Source: Streptomyces sp. NBRC 110028
GTDB taxonomy: Bacteria; Actinomycetota; Actinomycetes; Streptomycetales; Streptomycetaceae
DNA length: 64,000 nt
Direction: 5' to 3'
NCBI RefSeq assembly: GCF_001417735.1
Contig: NZ_BBUZ01000042.1
Span: forward strand, 1-64,000
Made by a program: the position numbers and the translations under genes. Under the pieces are notes generated by a model. It ran no database searches, was not told the DNA's origin, and worked only from the letters and a program-made list of their open reading frames with translations. Below are positions 24,952-34,211 of this stretch, piece after piece. Positions within the stretch are counted from its first letter, which is position 1, and each line of letters opens with the position of its first letter.

Positions 24952-27722
24952 TGCCGTCGAATGACACCCGCATGTCCATGCTGGCCGCGCCGTTGACCAG
25001 CACGCTGATGGGCACCGCGTGGCTGTACCGGCTTCCCGAAAAGATCGAGCACGAGTGGAACAAGCTGCGCGCCATCTACCGCGGAAAGACGGGATCACGG
25101 GCGAACTTGCCCTATGCCGGGCTGCTGATGGTGCTGCGCGCCAGCGGCGCCACCAGCGCCTCCCTGTCCCCCACCAGCAAGAAGAACCCGCCGGAGTTCC
25201 TCGCCCTGTCCAGGAGACCGCCAACAGCGCAGCTGCGCGCCGCGGTGGCCCTGTGGGAGCAGGCCCTGCTCCAGACGCCGTCGGACGAGATCTCCCTCGC
25301 CTACAGCAGCCCGCTGGCCGACCTGTTCGCCTCCGTGGAGCCCGAACAGGTAGCCATCTGGGACCACGTCCGCTTCGGACCGCATGCCGTGGACGCGGAC
25401 GGCTGGGCGTGGGACGCAGCCGGCTGGAACCTCGCCTCCCTGGTTGCCAAGACCGACTTGAGGGTCGATGGCCGCACCGTCCCGCTGCGCCCGGACACCG
25501 CCAACAACGTCATGGTCTGGGACACCGAGCACCTGTGGTCGAACAACTGGCTCGACGTCCGCACCGCCAAGGACAAGAAGAACGACAGCCTCAAGAGCAC
25601 AGCTGAGGAGCCCCCAGAGCCGGAGGAGTGGAAGATCCGGCGGCACTACGCCGCATTGCGGGTGGAAGTAGCGATGAAGTCGCTACACTCGCTGCCCGTG
25701 CCGCTGGTGGTCATGACGCCCCGCGTCTCCCGGCTGAGCAACCAGATCAACGGCGCCCGCACCGCCTGGTGGGCGCCGCGCTCCCCCAGCCGGCCGCTGC
25801 TCTGTGTGAACTTGGGCGGCAAGGGCAAGTACACGCACCTCGAGCACACCAGCCGTCTGGCACTAGATGCGTGGGTGCGGCTGATGGACGAGCCCGTCTT
25901 CCCCCGCGCCCCCGAGGACACCGAGTTCCTGCCCGTGGGCGCCCTGGACCTGTCCGGCGAGCCCGGCAACTTCCGAGCGCTCATCCCCTTCTCGAAGTCG
26001 TTCCCCATCGGCAAGGGCGTCGGCCTGCACACCGTCACCGCCCTGGCCGACCACCTGTCCACCGTCACCGGCCAGGACCTCGTCCACGGCACCCAAGTCG
26101 CCAAGGTCCTCTCTGTGGCCGCCCGCAAGACCGAGCACGGACGTGATGCCACTCTGCTCGACGACACCGACCTCAGGGGCATCATGGCCGCCGCGGGCTG
26201 TTCGAAGCTGCGCGTCCTGGCCCTGTACGAACACCAGGAGATGCGCACCCGCATGCAGCGTCTGCTGGCCTACCACTTCAACCGGCCCGACCTCGCCGAC
26301 GGCATGCCCGAGGACGAGGTCGTTCAGCTCGGCTGCCACGCCGAGGTGTTGCTGCACCGGGCCCCGCAGCTGCTGTCCCACGGCGACCACCACGACCTGC
26401 GCGGTGCACTCGCCGACTCCCTGCCCGGGCTCGAAGCGAAGGACACCGGGGTCCTGGCCCTGGTCGAGACCGAATACGACGCCAAGGAGTGGGGCCGCCA
26501 GCGCCGCGCCGCCCGCCGCGAAGAGGACGGCGCCGTCGACCCCTATGTGCTGGACGCCAAACCTGAGGTCTCCCGGCATCTCGCACGGCACGGGATGATC
26601 GCCCAGTTCCTCACCCCCGAAACCAGAAAGCGGCGCTCGAAGAAGAAGGAGCGCGAGCCCGCATCCCCGCTGGAGGCCCTTGGCATGGAACTTGCCGCGG
26701 ACTTCCCCGGGCACAACGCCATCGGCGACATGCTGCGCTCCGTCGGCATGGTCCATCCGCGCCTGACCCGTACCATCTCCACCGGCAACGGTCTGAAGGA
26801 CCGCGTCGCCCACCTCGGTCTGCACATGCGCGCCCAGCTCGGCGAGAAGCACGTCAACCGTACGGAGGAGCCCAAGCTCATGTGGGTCCTCACCGCGTTC
26901 GTGCCGGTCGGCGAACACTGGAAGGCCCTCGCCTACCTGCCCGCCGGCCGTAGCGGCAGCGGCGGCTGGTTCAACTACGCCCGCGGCCAAAGCCTGTCCC
27001 GCAGCCGCCCCATTCCCGAGGGCAGCCGAGGCGACGACATGCTGCCCCGCCGCATCGACCACGCCCTGTACGAATTGAGCCGGCACCTCGAGTGCGGCTA
27101 CGTCCTCTACGTCTCCGGTGACTCCACCCGGCCCGTCTGGCCGCTGCTGGCGAACAAGAACGCCGACCTGCACCCCGACGACAACTGCCTTGCCCATGGC
27201 AGGCCCGCACTGCCCGGCGCCACACTCGCGCCCGAGCACCGACCGCAAGCGGTCATCCGCACCACCTCCAGCGCCGACCCGAGCATCCCCCTGCCCGCGC
27301 TCTTCCACGAGATCGACGAGGACGGCAACGTCAGTGACGGGGACAAGACCAGCAACGCACTGTTCCAGCTCGACGGCACCAAGACCACGTTCGTCATGAG
27401 CCGCCGGCCCCAGCAGATGGACGGCAAGACCCCATCTGCCAAGTCCGGTCGCATGCAGGGGCGTTGGGCGTGTAACGACAAGGAGCAGCAGGCAGAGACC
27501 TGGTACAACCTCACCGCCACCGAGATCGCCGTCATTCAGCACCCCGACAGCGAGGACGCCCTCCCCTACGCCCTGACCACCGCGCGGCTGTGCAACCACG
27601 CCCTGGCCTGGGAACACCGCACCCGCCACCCCCTGCCCATCCACGCCGCCATCCAGATGGACAAAGACCACCCCGAATACCGCCGCACCATCGACTGGGA
27701 CACCGACGAAACCGCCGGCTGA
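24948..27722 (+). CDS. pPIWI-RE family PIWI-like protein
   Basis: A 924-aa protein, the signature member of the cassette. The C-terminal RNase H-like part, with WYNLTATEIAVIQ, LPYALTTARLCNHALAWEHRT and LPIHAAIQMDKDHPEYR, matches the pPIWI-RE family, named for a conserved Arg and Glu that distinguish it from classical Argonautes. The middle carries a probable MID-like region; the N-terminus has no recognisable PAZ domain. It is expected to bind a nucleic-acid guide or hybrid in the cytoplasm and act with the helicase and nuclease. GTG 24948 overlaps the helicase stop; ATG 24951 is an alternative. A strong hairpin follows the gene at 27738. Confidence 0.82.
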   Translation: MMPSNDTRMSMLAAPLTSTLMGTAWLYRLPEKIEHEWNKLRAIYRGKTGSRANLPYAGLLMVLRASGATSASLSPTSKKNPPEFLALSRRPPTAQLRAAVALWEQALLQTPSDEISLAYSSPLADLFASVEPEQVAIWDHVRFGPHAVDADGWAWDAAGWNLASLVAKTDLRVDGRTVPLRPDTANNVMVWDTEHLWSNNWLDVRTAKDKKNDSLKSTAEEPPEPEEWKIRRHYAALRVEVAMKSLHSLPVPLVVMTPRVSRLSNQINGARTAWWAPRSPSRPLLCVNLGGKGKYTHLEHTSRLALDAWVRLMDEPVFPRAPEDTEFLPVGALDLSGEPGNFRALIPFSKSFPIGKGVGLHTVTALADHLSTVTGQDLVHGTQVAKVLSVAARKTEHGRDATLLDDTDLRGIMAAAGCSKLRVLALYEHQEMRTRMQRLLAYHFNRPDLADGMPEDEVVQLGCHAEVLLHRAPQLLSHGDHHDLRGALADSLPGLEAKDTGVLALVETEYDAKEWGRQRRAARREEDGAVDPYVLDAKPEVSRHLARHGMIAQFLTPETRKRRSKKKEREPASPLEALGMELAADFPGHNAIGDMLRSVGMVHPRLTRTISTGNGLKDRVAHLGLHMRAQLGEKHVNRTEEPKLMWVLTAFVPVGEHWKALAYLPAGRSGSGGWFNYARGQSLSRSRPIPEGSRGDDMLPRRIDHALYELSRHLECGYVLYVSGDSTRPVWPLLANKNADLHPDDNCLAHGRPALPGATLAPEHRPQAVIRTTSSADPSIPLPALFHEIDEDGNVSDGDKTSNALFQLDGTKTTFVMSRRPQQMDGKTPSAKSGRMQGRWACNDKEQQAETWYNLTATEIAVIQHPDSEDALPYALTTARLCNHALAWEHRTRHPLPIHAAIQMDKDHPEYRRTIDWDTDETAG

Positions 27723-27737
27723 CCCACCGGAAGGCTC

Positions 27738-27790
27738 CCCCATTGCCGTCTTCGTAGCCCTGTCGCAGGGCTACGAAGACGGCAATGGGG
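27738..27790 (+). terminator. 25-bp perfect hairpin after the pPIWI-RE operon
   Basis: Arms 27738-27762 and 27766-27790 pair perfectly around a TCG loop, 16 bp after the pPIWI-RE stop. There is no U-run, but GC-rich hairpins without U-tails are usual terminators in Streptomyces. Its length and perfection are unusual, and it might instead be a mobile-element relic. Confidence 0.75.
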
Positions 27791-28013
27791 CCGGGAAGGT
27801 GCATCAGCTGCGGCGGTTCCAGACGGTGTGCTGCCCGTATGGGCAAGTCTGCTGCCACACCGCCACGAACGCGTCCGCCGGGTAGCACGGCTGCGGGTCG
27901 AGGCAGGGCGAGGCCGAGGCTGCACGGCGTCGCATCACCGTGCAGCTGGCCGGGTCCGCCCTGCTCCTCGCGACCGCGGTGGCGCTGGTACTGGGTGTCC
28001 TCTCGGCGCTGTC

Positions 28014-28165
28014 TCACTCAGCTTCCTCGGATGGCTCAGCGTCGGTCTGTGGTGAGGGCAGCGCGTCGACATCCAAGTCTGTTCCGACAGCCTTGTGGCG
28101 AAGATCGTTGACCAATTGTGTGGTTGCGACTGCGCGGTCGGGGTGGCGGGCGGCGATCTCCTGGT
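28014..28165 (-). pseudogene. C-terminal fragment of an unrecognised protein
   Basis: The minus strand reads DQEIAARHPDRAVATTQLVNDLRHKAV ... DALPSPQTDAEPSEEAE with a stop at 28014: a plausible helical end with an acidic tail. Coding character ends at about 28165, where an unrelated gene fragment begins on the other strand. I cannot name the family. Confidence 0.3.
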
Positions 28166-28571
28166 CGAGGTGCCGATCACCGACGGCGGTGTGAAGTTCG
28201 GCAACAGCGTGGTCCCGGTGAACCGGGAGGCGCTGGGCGCCGCGGCCGACAAGGGCGACCGTACGGTCACCGTGGGTGTCCGGCCCGAGCACTTCGACGT
28301 GATCGAGGCGAACGGCGGCACTGCGGCCTCGCTCAGCAAGGACTCCGCCAACGCCCCGGCAGGTCTCGCGGTCTCCGTGAACGTCGTCGAGGAACTGGGA
28401 GCCGACGGCTACGTCTACGGCAGCGCCAAGCTCGGCGGCGAACACAAGGACCTCGTGGTCCGCATCAACGGCCGCTCAGTGCCGGAGAAGGGCGCCACCC
28501 TGCACGTCGTGCCACGGCCGGGCGAGACCCACGTACTCTCCACCTCCACCAGTGAACGCCTCTCCGGCTGA
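28166..28571 (+). pseudogene. C-terminal (TOBE) fragment of an MsmK/UgpC-type sugar ABC transporter ATPase
   Basis: The sequence VEVPITDGGVKFGNSVVPV ... VTVGVRPEHFDV ... VVEELGADGYVYGSA ... VPRPGETHVLSTSTSERLSG is the TOBE regulatory end of the ATPase that energises carbohydrate importers. The nucleotide-binding domain (about 230 residues) is absent. The open frame runs back to 28095 only by chance. It is a non-functional remnant at a recombination junction, with a terminator-like hairpin 50 bp downstream. Confidence 0.8.
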
Positions 28572-28620
28572 CCCATCGCTGAACGGGCAACCAGCTGGAT
28601 GCGTTACCTCGAGTGCTGAA

Positions 28621-28653
28621 GGGGTGTCCTGCGGGACTACTGCAGGACACCCC
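28621..28653 (+). terminator. Hairpin terminator after the ABC ATPase fragment
   Basis: GGGGTGTCCTGC pairs with GCAGGACACCCC around a 9-nt loop, followed by CTCTT. It probably came with the ATPase fragment. Confidence 0.7.
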
Positions 28654-28740
28654 CTCTTGCCGACGCCTTCCCCGGCAAGGCCTGCGGCAACGCCATCGGA
28701 CTGGCTCTACCCGGTATTGGCGGGCTTACTGTAGCTACGT

Positions 28741-29496
28741 TTACTCGGCGAGAGCAAGTGAATCTTCCCTTTTCCCCTTCTTGTCGTGCTGGTCCTTCTG
28801 ATATCTGGCTACGACGATCTGCCTCTCACGCCAAAGATGGTACAGCGATAGCGCGAGAATCGCAGTGCCGATAAGGTTTGCGACGAAGTGCCACCATACT
28901 CGGTAAGTGGTCAGCGCCGGTCCCGGGTCGATTGTGCCGAACCAGGTGGACAGCCCAATGGCACGGCTTGCACCCAGTGCGACGGACGCAGTCAGCACGA
29001 TGTGTTCAACACCGTGGATACCTTGCATCCAGACCCCCATCTTGGCCCACTTCTGGGACTTGAGGTTCCCGGCCACCCGCTTCGCGATCAGCATGATGCC
29101 CACCAAGCCAGCAAGGAAGATGAAGTTGCCGGTGAGGTGCAAGATCTCCATACCGAGTGACGGCTTTGTCGTATCAATCTGGCCCATTCCCCGGGACAGG
29201 CTGTTGGCCCACGGAGTCATCCATGCCGGTGAGTTCGGATGCGCGATCCAGTAACCGGCCTGGGATACGTGCTCTTGGAAGTGCCCGACCTGACCAATTA
29301 CTCCCAGCCCGATCAAACCGACGGACGTCTTGAAGAGCCAAGGCCGCGCTGGCCGTCGGTTGGCGTATGCGAGGACCGCGACGGCAAACCACATCGCAAT
29401 GGCCCAGGCGATAAGAAGCAGGGCGCCGATCGTGTCCACAGACGACGCGGGGGTCACCATCGAGGGCATTTCTGGCATGCCAGGCGGATGATTCAA
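28741..29496 (-). CDS. Polytopic membrane protein, unknown family
   Basis: Start TTG 29496 is chosen because AAGGAG lies 5 nt upstream; the frame is open to 29592. The product (~251 aa) has about five hydrophobic segments (IGALLLIAWAIAMWFAVAVLAY, WLFKTSVGLIGLGVIG, FIFLAGLVGIMLIAK, HIVLTASVALGAS, FVANLIGTAILALSLYHLW) and a Lys/Glu-rich cytoplasmic tail. A His/Met-rich N-terminus and several conserved-looking His residues between segments might bind metal or haem. It is the last gene of a leftward cluster with an oxygenase, a flavoprotein and an exporter; a role in transport or membrane-bound redox steps is possible. Confidence 0.65.
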   Translation of the reverse strand: MNHPPGMPEMPSMVTPASSVDTIGALLLIAWAIAMWFAVAVLAYANRRPARPWLFKTSVGLIGLGVIGQVGHFQEHVSQAGYWIAHPNSPAWMTPWANSLSRGMGQIDTTKPSLGMEILHLTGNFIFLAGLVGIMLIAKRVAGNLKSQKWAKMGVWMQGIHGVEHIVLTASVALGASRAIGLSTWFGTIDPGPALTTYRVWWHFVANLIGTAILALSLYHLWRERQIVVARYQKDQHDKKGKREDSLALAE

Positions 29497-29645
29497 ATGG
29501 ACTCCTTTGGGTTTCTGATAATGCTCACTTCTTCCGCGGCCTAACCCGTGCACCCTTCGGGTTGCGGGGCACCGGGTCACCATCGCTGCCATCGTGGCGA
29601 AGGCGACCCTCTGCGCCCTCTTTCAGTGCCGTTGGAGCAGGAGTC

Positions 29646-30533
29646 TCAGGAAACCCGGCTACCGGAAATGCCATGGCTATCCAGCTCGTCGGCCCACACA
29701 GCCAGCTTCTCCGCTATCCCCCTCACGTGGGCGGCCAGCGACGACGGTCCCCGCATGGGTACGACTGGCAGTACGTCCTCTCTGCGTACCGCCTCGTCGA
29801 CCTCACGCTCAATCCGCTCAAGAATCACGTCCCGTTCCAAATTCGGCAGGGCTTGGAACGTCACGTGAAGAGAATGCTGCTCGGCCGTATCCGCGTAGTG
29901 AATCCAGCCGCGCGGCAGATAGAGGAGATCTCCGGGCTCAACGGTGAACCGTTGAGTCAGCGCCTCATCAGGTTCCCACCCAATCGGCGGATGGCTGCCT
30001 TGGATCGGAAGCGGATCGGTGAGCGGCGGGTGCAAGGTCCAGTGCTTAGTTCCCTCCAGTTGCAGGAGAAATCCGGGCTCACCGTCGAAATGGGGAGCCA
30101 GACCGTGGGTATGAGCTGGGGTGTGGAAGGCGTGTGCTTCCACCGTGCAGCCCATGGAGTTCGACAGCCGCTCGGCAAATTCTGCTATTTTTCGGGAATA
30201 CAGGTGGAGGGAGGCAAGGATGACCGTCCCCCCTTGATCACGATAGGGAGTCAGCTTCTGCGGATCGATGAGATCGTCGTGTTCGATGCCGCCCACTTCT
30301 TGGAGCTCATGGCAGAGCAACTCGGCCGCCACCGGCCTTCCTTGGTAGATGACGGTCACAAACCCCGAGCGCAGCGCTCCGAAAGCCAGCAGCTCTTCGA
30401 AGGAGGAACTGTCGAAGAGTTCGCTGAATCCCTCAGAGGCTGCTTCGCGCACATGAAGCGGACCGCGCTCCCAGTGGCGGGTGTAGAAGGCGTCGGACAG
30501 CTCCAGTTCCGGCGGTGACGTCTGGTACCTCAC
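29646..30533 (-). CDS. JmjC/cupin-4 family Fe(II)/2-oxoglutarate oxygenase
   Basis: A 295-aa protein resembling the RoxA/MINA53-type hydroxylases. The metal site is visible as H148-x-D150 (APHFDGEPGFLLQLEG) with a distal His in LPRGWIHYAD (H212), and K163 in GTKHW is placed to bind 2-oxoglutarate. These enzymes hydroxylate protein side chains, or peptides in natural-product pathways. The start overlaps the upstream 143-aa gene by 4 nt, so it is co-translated. In this cluster, with peptidases and an exporter, a peptide substrate is likely; a ribosomal-protein substrate cannot be excluded. Confidence 0.85.
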   Translation of the reverse strand: MRYQTSPPELELSDAFYTRHWERGPLHVREAASEGFSELFDSSSFEELLAFGALRSGFVTVIYQGRPVAAELLCHELQEVGGIEHDDLIDPQKLTPYRDQGGTVILASLHLYSRKIAEFAERLSNSMGCTVEAHAFHTPAHTHGLAPHFDGEPGFLLQLEGTKHWTLHPPLTDPLPIQGSHPPIGWEPDEALTQRFTVEPGDLLYLPRGWIHYADTAEQHSLHVTFQALPNLERDVILERIEREVDEAVRREDVLPVVPMRGPSSLAAHVRGIAEKLAVWADELDSHGISGSRVS

Positions 30534-30961
30534 AGGTGTGCTCCCTTCGCGTTCTCCTCTTGGGTGTAGCTGTCGAACTCTTCACGGCGGATCATGGCCA
30601 CGGCTAGCAGCACCACCAGCGCATCATCGGCAGGCAAGCCGAGCTCGGTGGCGATAGCCTGACCGAAGCGTGCGAGATTTTCCCTGGGAGCTCCGTTGCG
30701 GCGGGCGTCTTCCAGCCCAGCAGCGGTGAACCGAGGCCGCAGCGCCGCCCAGGCGCGGGTGCCATGGCGTACCGCCTCGTGCCAGCTAAAGGACCAGGAG
30801 CCGATGTGCTGAGCGTATTCCGTAGAGACCATCACTCGGGCGACGTCCCTGCTGTGGTAGGCCATGCCCAAGGCAGCGAGGATCCGTTCGGTCTCGGTTC
30901 CAAGAACGATCAGCTGGGGTTCGAGGGTTGATTCCGCTCCGCTGTAGTTGGTGATGATCAC
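30530..30961 (-). CDS. Hypothetical protein, 143 aa
   Basis: A soluble, mostly helical protein (LIVLGTETERILAALGMAY ... SWSFSWHEAVRHGTRAW ... LGLPADDALVVLLAVAMIRREEFDSY). No family is recognised. It overlaps the flavoprotein gene upstream (GTG start at 30961 inside its end) and the oxygenase gene downstream by 4 nt each. Such tight packing suggests a protein that acts with one of them, for example a partner or substrate-recognition subunit. Confidence 0.6.
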   Translation of the reverse strand: MIITNYSGAESTLEPQLIVLGTETERILAALGMAYHSRDVARVMVSTEYAQHIGSWSFSWHEAVRHGTRAWAALRPRFTAAGLEDARRNGAPRENLARFGQAIATELGLPADDALVVLLAVAMIRREEFDSYTQEENAKGAHL

Positions 30962-32289
30962 GTGCTCGCCTCGCTAGGTGTCTGATCCACGGGATTGTCC
31001 GGCTTGGGCAACGCTGACTGCAGAGCGGCCGTGATACGGGCCGCGGCTACTCGATGGCCATCGATGTTGCGCGCCGCCGGCCCCAGCGCACACGACGCCA
31101 GTGCCCCGATCGCGTAAAGGCCCGGTGCCCCTGCCAGTTCCATGGTGCTGTCGGAGACAAGGGGGAGTCCGCGGTGTATGCGGATCTGGGCGCCCCGGAC
31201 TCCTGGCGAGAAGTGCATCTGGGTCCCCAGAGCGAGATGGACCCGGTCGGCCTGCACAGTGTCTCCGTCAGCGATAGCGATCTCGACGTGTGCACCGCAG
31301 TCCTTGAGCGCGCTGACTTCGGTCTCGCGGAGCACGCTTAGCTGTCCGGATTCTTCCCAGGCCTGCAGCCTCGGCCGGAACTCGAACATGATGGAGGGTC
31401 GGCGCTCTGCGGTGAGCATCCGGGCCCGGTGTTCCAACGACCGCTGGCTGAACATGGCCCTGCCCTCGGGCCGGAAGAAGGCGGCATTCACGTCGGCGCA
31501 CTGGTAGTGCTCCTTGCCGCGGAAGATCCATCGTACGCGGTGACCGCGGGTGCACAGGTCGTGGACGATGTGAGCGGAGCTGAGACCTGATCCAATGACG
31601 GCGTGTGTCGCGTTGCGGGAATCGATGTTGCGGTCCTGCGGCTCATCCCAAAATCGCACCCGCGGGGAGTGCGTGTCCCAGGTGTCAGGTGCCGGACGTC
31701 TGGGTTCTCCCACTGCCCACACCACTGCGCTCGCGCGTACGCTTCCGCGGTCGGTGACGACTTGCCATCTGTCGCCTGCCCTGACTACTTCACGGACTGC
31801 GGCGCTTCTCGCTCGTTTGGTCACATCGTGGGAGGCAGCGACATGAGAACAGTAGGACTCGAATAAGTCGATGGGGGCGACGCCTCGCTGCCCTGACTGC
31901 GCCATGCGGACCTCGTGTTGTTCGACTTCTGTCAGCCAGGACCAGTGCAGTCGGGCGAAATCCAGCATCTCGCAGTCACGGTGGCCTTCGGCACCGGGAT
32001 GGTGTTCGTATGGGCTGCGGAGTACACGTTGGCTGACGTTGTCGACCCGTGTGAAGAAGCGCCCAGTGAGCTTCGGTTCGCGCTCAAGGATGAGGTAGTC
32101 GCGAATGTCGTGGTGCCACAGCTGCGCAGCGAGAGTGAGCGCTGCCAGGCCTCCGCCGATGATGACTACAGGAGCCTCAGCCGGCAGTGGGGTTCCTGGG
32201 ATGGTGAGTGCCTGGGGTGCAGCGTCTGTGAACCGGCGTCCTCGTGGACTGTCGAGGATCTCCGGGGCAGGGAGAAAAGTACTAGGCAC
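30958..32289 (-). CDS. FAD/NAD(P)-binding oxidoreductase (flavin monooxygenase-like)
   Basis: A 443-aa protein with two Rossmann dinucleotide motifs: VVIIGGGLAALTLAA (FAD, about residues 42-56) and HAVIGSGLSSAHIVHDL (NADPH, about 225-241). The arrangement resembles FMO/N-hydroxylase or thioredoxin-reductase-like flavoproteins. It is expected to oxidise a small molecule or peptide with NADPH and O2. It lies 9 bp downstream of the MFS gene and overlaps the next gene. The exact substrate is unknown. Confidence 0.8.
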   Translation of the reverse strand: MPSTFLPAPEILDSPRGRRFTDAAPQALTIPGTPLPAEAPVVIIGGGLAALTLAAQLWHHDIRDYLILEREPKLTGRFFTRVDNVSQRVLRSPYEHHPGAEGHRDCEMLDFARLHWSWLTEVEQHEVRMAQSGQRGVAPIDLFESYCSHVAASHDVTKRARSAAVREVVRAGDRWQVVTDRGSVRASAVVWAVGEPRRPAPDTWDTHSPRVRFWDEPQDRNIDSRNATHAVIGSGLSSAHIVHDLCTRGHRVRWIFRGKEHYQCADVNAAFFRPEGRAMFSQRSLEHRARMLTAERRPSIMFEFRPRLQAWEESGQLSVLRETEVSALKDCGAHVEIAIADGDTVQADRVHLALGTQMHFSPGVRGAQIRIHRGLPLVSDSTMELAGAPGLYAIGALASCALGPAARNIDGHRVAAARITAALQSALPKPDNPVDQTPSEAST

Positions 32290-32298
32290 GGGTGCCTC

Positions 32299-33546
32299 CT
32301 ACTCTGCTGGAACGTGCGAGGTCGGGACTCGAGCCGGGTCGCCTGCGACGGGGTGGCGCGCCGAGCGGGCCATCAGCAGCGGTACGGCGCAAACCAGACC
32401 GATGATGCCGAGGACGGCGGCAGTCATGCGGGCGCCTAGCCATGCCACTACGGCACCGCTACCCAGAACGCCGATGGCGCGTACTGCCGCATTGACCAGC
32501 CCAGTGGCGGCGGTGAGTCGTCCGAGAAGCAGGGTGGGGGTGAACACCTGGCGTACGGATCCAGCCGTGATGAACGCGAAGGCGGAACAGGCGTCCATGC
32601 ACAGCACAGCGAAGAAGGCGCTGAAGAATCCTTGTGCCGCGGCCAGCCAAAAGAAGCTACCTGCTAGCCCGCAGAGCGCCACCCCTAGGAGCGGCCCCCA
32701 GAGAAGGTGCTCGACAAACCGTACGACCAGCAAAGTCACGAGGAGCCCTCCCACCCCCGCTGCGGAGAGAATCAGCCCTACGCGGAGGGGCGAGAGGTGC
32801 AGCTTCTGCACAGACAGGGCAACGGTGAGGAGGACGCAGGTCGCGGCGGATAGGTGCATGTACAGGCAGGCGAGTTGTAGCAGTCGTTGAGCCCGTTCCG
32901 TAACGAGGAGACGGAAGCCCGCGAGCACGTCGCGCTGGTTTGATGCGGGTGCGGCTTCACTTCTCTGGTTGTGGGCACGAGCCGCGACTGCTGTGGGCAA
33001 CCGGGTCAGTAAAGCCGCTGAGACGACGAAGGAACCGGCGTTGACCGTCAGTGCTACAGGGTTGGGAAACCGGGAGACCAGGACGCCAGCGAGTGCTGGT
33101 CCAGTGAGGGTGGCCGCTGCGTCTCCTGCCTCTATGGCGGTATTGGCGCGCATGATCCGGGTCGAAGGTACGAGGGCAGGCAGGTAAGCCTGGGCGGACA
33201 CGGAAAAGAGAACATCGCCGCAGCCCATGAGGAAAGTGATACCCACCAGCAGCACGATCGATGGCTCAGGCGCAAGAAGCGCCAGCGCGAGACCGAACCC
33301 CAGAATCGCCCGCCAGACATCTGCGGTGATCATGAGCCTGCGGCGTTCCCGTGTATCGACGAGGTGGCCGATCGGCAGGGAAAAGAGCAGGGTGGGAAGA
33401 ATGTTGGAAGCGGTGACGAGGCTGGCTACCAGGGGGCTGTCGGTGACCAACAGCAGGATGATCGGCAGCGCGGTCTCGGCAGCGCGGTCGCCGAGCATGG
33501 AAATGGTTCGAGCGGCGACGAAGCGGTGGAGCTCAGCAGTCTTCAT
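32299..33546 (-). CDS. MFS transporter
   Basis: A 415-aa protein with about 12 hydrophobic segments, and the motif A-like loop GHLVDTRERRR between segments 2 and 3, as in DHA3-type drug or macrolide exporters. It is probably a proton-coupled exporter in the cytoplasmic membrane. Placement in an operon with tailoring enzymes suggests it exports their product and may give self-resistance. A hairpin lies between it and the upstream 200-aa gene. Confidence 0.88.
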   Translation of the reverse strand: MKTAELHRFVAARTISMLGDRAAETALPIILLLVTDSPLVASLVTASNILPTLLFSLPIGHLVDTRERRRLMITADVWRAILGFGLALALLAPEPSIVLLVGITFLMGCGDVLFSVSAQAYLPALVPSTRIMRANTAIEAGDAAATLTGPALAGVLVSRFPNPVALTVNAGSFVVSAALLTRLPTAVAARAHNQRSEAAPASNQRDVLAGFRLLVTERAQRLLQLACLYMHLSAATCVLLTVALSVQKLHLSPLRVGLILSAAGVGGLLVTLLVVRFVEHLLWGPLLGVALCGLAGSFFWLAAAQGFFSAFFAVLCMDACSAFAFITAGSVRQVFTPTLLLGRLTAATGLVNAAVRAIGVLGSGAVVAWLGARMTAAVLGIIGLVCAVPLLMARSARHPVAGDPARVPTSHVPAE

Positions 33547-33561
33547 TCACGTCCTCGATCA

Positions 33562-33603
33562 GCTCTTTGGGGGCGGCATTTTTACGTGCCGCCCCCAAAG
33601 AGC
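33562..33603 (-). terminator. 17-bp hairpin between the 200-aa gene and the MFS gene
   Basis: Arms 33562-33578 and 33587-33603 pair perfectly (GCTCTTTGGGGGCGGCA and its complement) with an 8-nt loop. It starts 8 bp after the stop at 33612. It should separate high expression of the upstream gene from the transporter operon, acting as a terminator or attenuator. Confidence 0.75.
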
Positions 33604-33611
33604 GCCAGCCC

Positions 33612-34211
33612 TCAGCCCTTGATCGACGTCACCGGAATGTACAGCTCGATCGCGGGACGCGGCGGCATTCCGTTCTCGACGATCGCCTGGATCTGCTCCT
33701 CCAACTGCTGCTTGATCGGTCGCGGCTGGGTGGGCTGCTCAGGTCGCTGCGGGCTCGCGCCGGGCACATCGCTGGGCGGCGGCACGAACCGTGAGTGGGA
33801 CACCGATGTCCTTCGGCGGGCAGCTTCGATGGTGAACATCTTCAGTACCGCTTCGCCGGGGCGGACTTCGCCGTCGTAGAACGTGATGCGGTCCTGGTCA
33901 GGACTCATGAAGGTCTTGGCGAACTGGCGTGAGACGATCACGGCGTCGCTGTCGGCACAGAAGCGGGTGTGTTCGTCGCAGGTCATCTGCCAAGTGAGCC
34001 AGGGCAGGTCGGTCAGGTTCGATTCGCTCTTGACGACCTGCCACTTGCCGGGCTCCGGCAGTTCGAAGGTCACGACGATGTCGTGCGTATTGACATCGAT
34101 CGCTCCGCTGATGAGCAGAACATGCCGTTCCAGGTCGGCGGTGGCCGCCATCTGGATGTCCTTGGCCCTCAGCGCTCCTGTAAGCAGCGGGTTTTCGTGG
34201 ACGGTAGTCAC
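33612..34211 (-). CDS. Unknown protein with Pro-rich linker, about 199 aa
   Basis: GTG 34211 is preceded by GGAGGA at good spacing; the frame is open further up to 34247. Residues ~1-125 look like a compact mixed alpha/beta domain (DLERHVLLISGAIDVNTHDIVVTFELPEPG ...). A Pro/Gln/Arg-rich linker follows (PPPSDVPGASPQRPEQPTQ), then a short C-terminal segment ending IELYIPVTSIKG. No family is recognised. It is the first gene of the leftward set, separated by a strong hairpin as is common for abundant products, and divergent from an M16 peptidase pair. A peptide-precursor or carrier role is conceivable but unproven. Confidence 0.6.
   Translation of the reverse strand: MTTVHENPLLTGALRAKDIQMAATADLERHVLLISGAIDVNTHDIVVTFELPEPGKWQVVKSESNLTDLPWLTWQMTCDEHTRFCADSDAVIVSRQFAKTFMSPDQDRITFYDGEVRPGEAVLKMFTIEAARRRTSVSHSRFVPPPSDVPGASPQRPEQPTQPRPIKQQLEEQIQAIVENGMPPRPAIELYIPVTSIKG

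Noticed and set aside
25863..27743. 626-codon minus-strand frame opposite pPIWI-RE
   Set aside because: Gly/Val-rich antisense frame; the plus strand matches a known family.
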